Positions 13,511 to 14,967 of a stretch of DNA of 14,967 nucleotides are shown here, piece by piece (position 1 is the stretch's first letter; each line of letters starts with the position of its first letter). Below the pieces are notes generated by a model. The model was not told where the DNA came from, did not search any database, and worked only from the letters and a program-made list of their open reading frames with translations. The DNA comes from Methanobacteriota archaeon (GTDB taxonomy: Archaea; Hydrothermarchaeota; Hydrothermarchaeia; Hydrothermarchaeales; SZUA-236). A program made the translations under genes and the position numbers. Location: assembly GCA_003695745.1 (NCBI GenBank), contig RFHW01000012.1, positions 1 to 14,967 on the forward strand. Direction: 5' to 3'.

Positions 13511-14143
13511 TCAGATCTTTGAAATCCACACATCAAGCTTTTCGTACTCCACTCCAAAACTCTTTAGGACCTCGATAAATTCCTTTGCCTTTTTTGCAGG
13601 TATCAGTACTGAAGCTATCCCTGTCCTTCTTCCGCCCAGCTGGTCAACCAGCCCAACGGTCACACTTCTGTAAACCTTATTCTTGTATCTCTTCAAAGTC
13701 TTGTGTCCGTACAATGCCCTTTTGAGCCTCATCTTGTCTGCTTTGGCGATGTTTTTAAGAGAAAAATATATGAGCGAATAGGGCTCGAGCATGAGTTTTT
13801 TGGTATCAATCTGCGGAACCTTTCCATAAACAATGACCCCTTCTCTCATTACCTCTTCAATAAATTGTCTGTCCAGATTGTCAAAATTCCTGTTTGAAAA
13901 AATGAGTTGAATGTTTCTATCAAATTTCTTTTCTAAGTCGAGGGCTATTCTCCCTACTGCCGGGCGTTCTTTGATCTTGTTCACATTCTTTGAGGTGTTG
14001 AATACCACTAAGATGTCAACATCACTTCGAGCATCTGCTTCCCCTTTAGCCACAGATCCGAAAACAATCACTGTTCTTACCATTCTGAAATCAGAAGCTT
14101 GTTTTGCAAACTCGAACACAATTTCCTTGAAAGGATTCTGCAT
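13511..14143 (-). CDS. MNT-type nucleotidyltransferase (HEPN partner)
   Basis: A 210-residue protein. The N-terminal minimal nucleotidyltransferase domain (about 1-115) shows VFGSVAKGEADARSDVDILV, the exact GSX10DXD motif (G29-S30, D41, D43) of MNT antitoxins. These AMPylate their HEPN toxin partner in systems such as MntA-HepT. The third acid common in active transferases appears to be Q79 in NIQLIF. A basic C-terminal domain (about 116-210, with LKRALYGHKTLKRYKNK) makes it longer than the smallest antitoxins. It lies 45 nt after the HEPN-like gene and has GGTGA six nt before its ATG, so the pair is one operon. Both genes are visibly AT-richer than their neighbours, which points to horizontal transfer. 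Confidence 0.86.
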   Translation of the reverse strand: MQNPFKEIVFEFAKQASDFRMVRTVIVFGSVAKGEADARSDVDILVVFNTSKNVNKIKERPAVGRIALDLEKKFDRNIQLIFSNRNFDNLDRQFIEEVMREGVIVYGKVPQIDTKKLMLEPYSLIYFSLKNIAKADKMRLKRALYGHKTLKRYKNKVYRSVTVGLVDQLGGRRTGIASVLIPAKKAKEFIEVLKSFGVEYEKLDVWISKI

Positions 14144-14188
14144 TTTTCTTCACCTTATATTACGAAAGCATCATATCCTGCAGTTTCT

Positions 14189-14560
14189 TCATACAGTATC
14201 ATCCAAGAACTTTTTGCAGACATTTTGAATCACCTTCACAAGCTCTCTCGCTTGTTCAAGAGCCTCACCATCTATTGCTCCGCCATAAACCTGTCCAGGC
14301 CTTATTTGATTTTCAAGCTCCTGGAATGCTCGCCAAATTACCTGAGTATCCTCTCTAAACAAATCATGATTCTCTTCCAAAACATTTCTTACCAGCTGGT
14401 GTTTGTTTATGTGAATCCTCTTTTGTGCCGCCACTGCTTCGATTAGATGAAATGCTGATTCAAAATAGGCCTCTATTCTGGTTGGTTCCGAATTACTCTC
14501 ATTCTCAGCATCTCTGAGAAACATTCTGTGTTTTTTGATGTGAATCTCAAAGGATGACAT
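14189..14560 (-). CDS. HEPN-like protein, probable toxin of an MNT pair
   Basis: A 123-residue, mostly helical protein. EAYFESAFHLIEAVAAQKRIHINKHQLV is a typical HEPN-type helix pair, and R58-x6-H65 (RNVLEENH) fits the Rx4-6H RNase motif, though the Tyr that follows in HepT is absent. ENQIRPGQVYGG is a further distinctive stretch. The family is probably HEPN outside the classical HepT/DUF86 branch; a non-toxic HEPN role is possible. The gene is first in the pair with the MNT nucleotidyltransferase, 45 nt upstream of it. Its promoter carries a perfect palindrome four nt before the start, which suggests self-regulation by the pair. Composition is AT-rich like its partner. Confidence 0.72.
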   Translation of the reverse strand: MSSFEIHIKKHRMFLRDAENESNSEPTRIEAYFESAFHLIEAVAAQKRIHINKHQLVRNVLEENHDLFREDTQVIWRAFQELENQIRPGQVYGGAIDGEALEQARELVKVIQNVCKKFLDDTV

Positions 14561-14563
14561 ATT

Positions 14564-14580
14564 CTTAATATTATATTAAG
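14564..14580. promoter_or_regulatory. Palindromic operator candidate of the HEPN/MNT pair
   Basis: CTTAATATTATATTAAG is a perfect 8+1+8 inverted repeat, three nt upstream of the HEPN start codon. It lies where transcription should begin relative to the TATA box at 14589-14597, the usual place for an archaeal repressor site. Confidence 0.6.
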
Positions 14581-14588
14581 TAAAGGCA

Positions 14589-14597
14589 ATTTAAATA
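14589..14597 (-). promoter_or_regulatory. TATA box of the HEPN/MNT pair
   Basis: The minus strand reads TATTTAAAT, centred 33 nt before the ATG at 14560, giving a leader of about six nt. A second TATA-like stretch, TTTTATAT on the minus strand near 14619-14626, is an alternative. Confidence 0.5.
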
Positions 14598-14722
14598 CTT
14601 TTCGTCATACTGATTGAGATATAAAATACCCGACACATCATCCACCCCATACCACGGCGGGTGCGGGGTAAAGCTAATATAGGCAAAGGGCGCATCCCAA
14701 TAACACAGGTGCTTGATAGACC

Positions 14723-14967
14723 ATGTTCTATGTGAAGGTTCACAGGAAGAGAGGCGAGGTCCTCGTGGCAGTGTGTGACAGAGAGGTCCACAATGAACGG
14801 TTCACAGATGGGGATCTGGGTTTTTTTGTGGATCCCAGCTTCTATGGCGATGAGGGGACCGATGAGGAGGGGCTAAAGGAGCTTTTCGAAGAGGCCACCA
14901 TGATAAACATGGCAGGCGAGGGCTGTGTGGACCTTGCCATAAGGCTTGGCTACGTGGACCCGGAGAA
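14723..14967 (+). CDS. DUF424 archaeal protein, 3' partial
   Basis: The frame from the ATG at 14723 stays open to the window end, 81 codons. It reads MFYVKVHRKRGEVLVAVCDR, then FTDGDLGFFVDPSFYG, and GLKELFEEATMINMAGEG further on. I recognise this as the DUF424 family, short archaeal proteins of unknown role that often lie near translation or RNA-processing genes. The window contains most of a typical member (about 90-110 residues). AGGTG at 14707-14711 is the likely ribosome binding site, and TAATAT near 14675-14680 the TATA-like box. It is divergent from the HEPN/MNT pair with a 162-nt gap. Confidence 0.83.
   Translation, partial: MFYVKVHRKRGEVLVAVCDREVHNERFTDGDLGFFVDPSFYGDEGTDEEGLKELFEEATMINMAGEGCVDLAIRLGYVDPE

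Noticed and set aside
14591-14791. 66-residue minus-strand frame
   Set aside because: Covers the promoter of the DUF424 gene and its first codons in antisense; no ribosome binding site or motif.
1-14967. CRISPR array, rRNA genes or transposon ends
   Set aside because: No regularly spaced long repeats, no rRNA-like conserved stretches and no insertion-sequence transposase or terminal inverted repeats were seen.

Overview
The window comes from an archaeon, most probably a methanogen or a methane/alkane-oxidising relative in the Halobacteriota. Two genes encode recognisable methanogenesis marker proteins (Mmp4/MtxX and Mmp11). A DUF424 protein, an archaeal-type cis-prenyltransferase, tRNA genes without encoded CCA, GGTGA-type ribosome binding sites and TATA boxes about 25-28 nt before leaderless start codons all agree. 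A multi-PAS histidine kinase also fits that group. The species cannot be fixed from this sequence.

Layout. 1-2673: a PAS-PAS-PAS-GAF hybrid-sensor histidine kinase, cut by the left edge, overlapping a stand-alone receiver protein. 2704-4000: two divergent genes for membrane-anchored extracytoplasmic proteins, sharing one palindromic TATA box. 4052-6005: two class II tRNA genes, Leu(CAG) and Ser(CGA), flanking a serine recombinase (minus) and a 115-residue protein of unknown function (plus). 6070-7580: a small membrane-anchored Cys protein and an HtrA/DegP-like serine protease, probably an operon with a leaderless first gene.

7604-10435 (minus): a tight three-gene operon, radical SAM enzyme > Mmp11 > Mmp4, with overlapping ends. 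It diverges from 10491-11889 (plus), an operon of UPP synthase and an M50B-like membrane metalloprotease. The two operons share a single TATA box at equal distance from both starts. 11868-13405 (minus): adenylosuccinate lyase coupled to a tiny four-Cys protein whose end overlaps the protease gene antisense. 13511-14560 (minus): an AT-rich HEPN-like/MNT nucleotidyltransferase pair, probably a toxin-antitoxin module acquired by transfer, with a palindromic operator candidate at its start. 14723-end: a DUF424 protein cut by the right edge.

The most interesting parts are the radical SAM-Mmp11-Mmp4 operon (unusual CX8CX2C cluster motif plus a C-terminal CX2CX2C, beside a TiaS-like protein), the two symmetric bidirectional promoters that also correct start codons, and the HEPN/MNT module with its operator. 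Family names are from recognition of motifs by eye; no database search was made.
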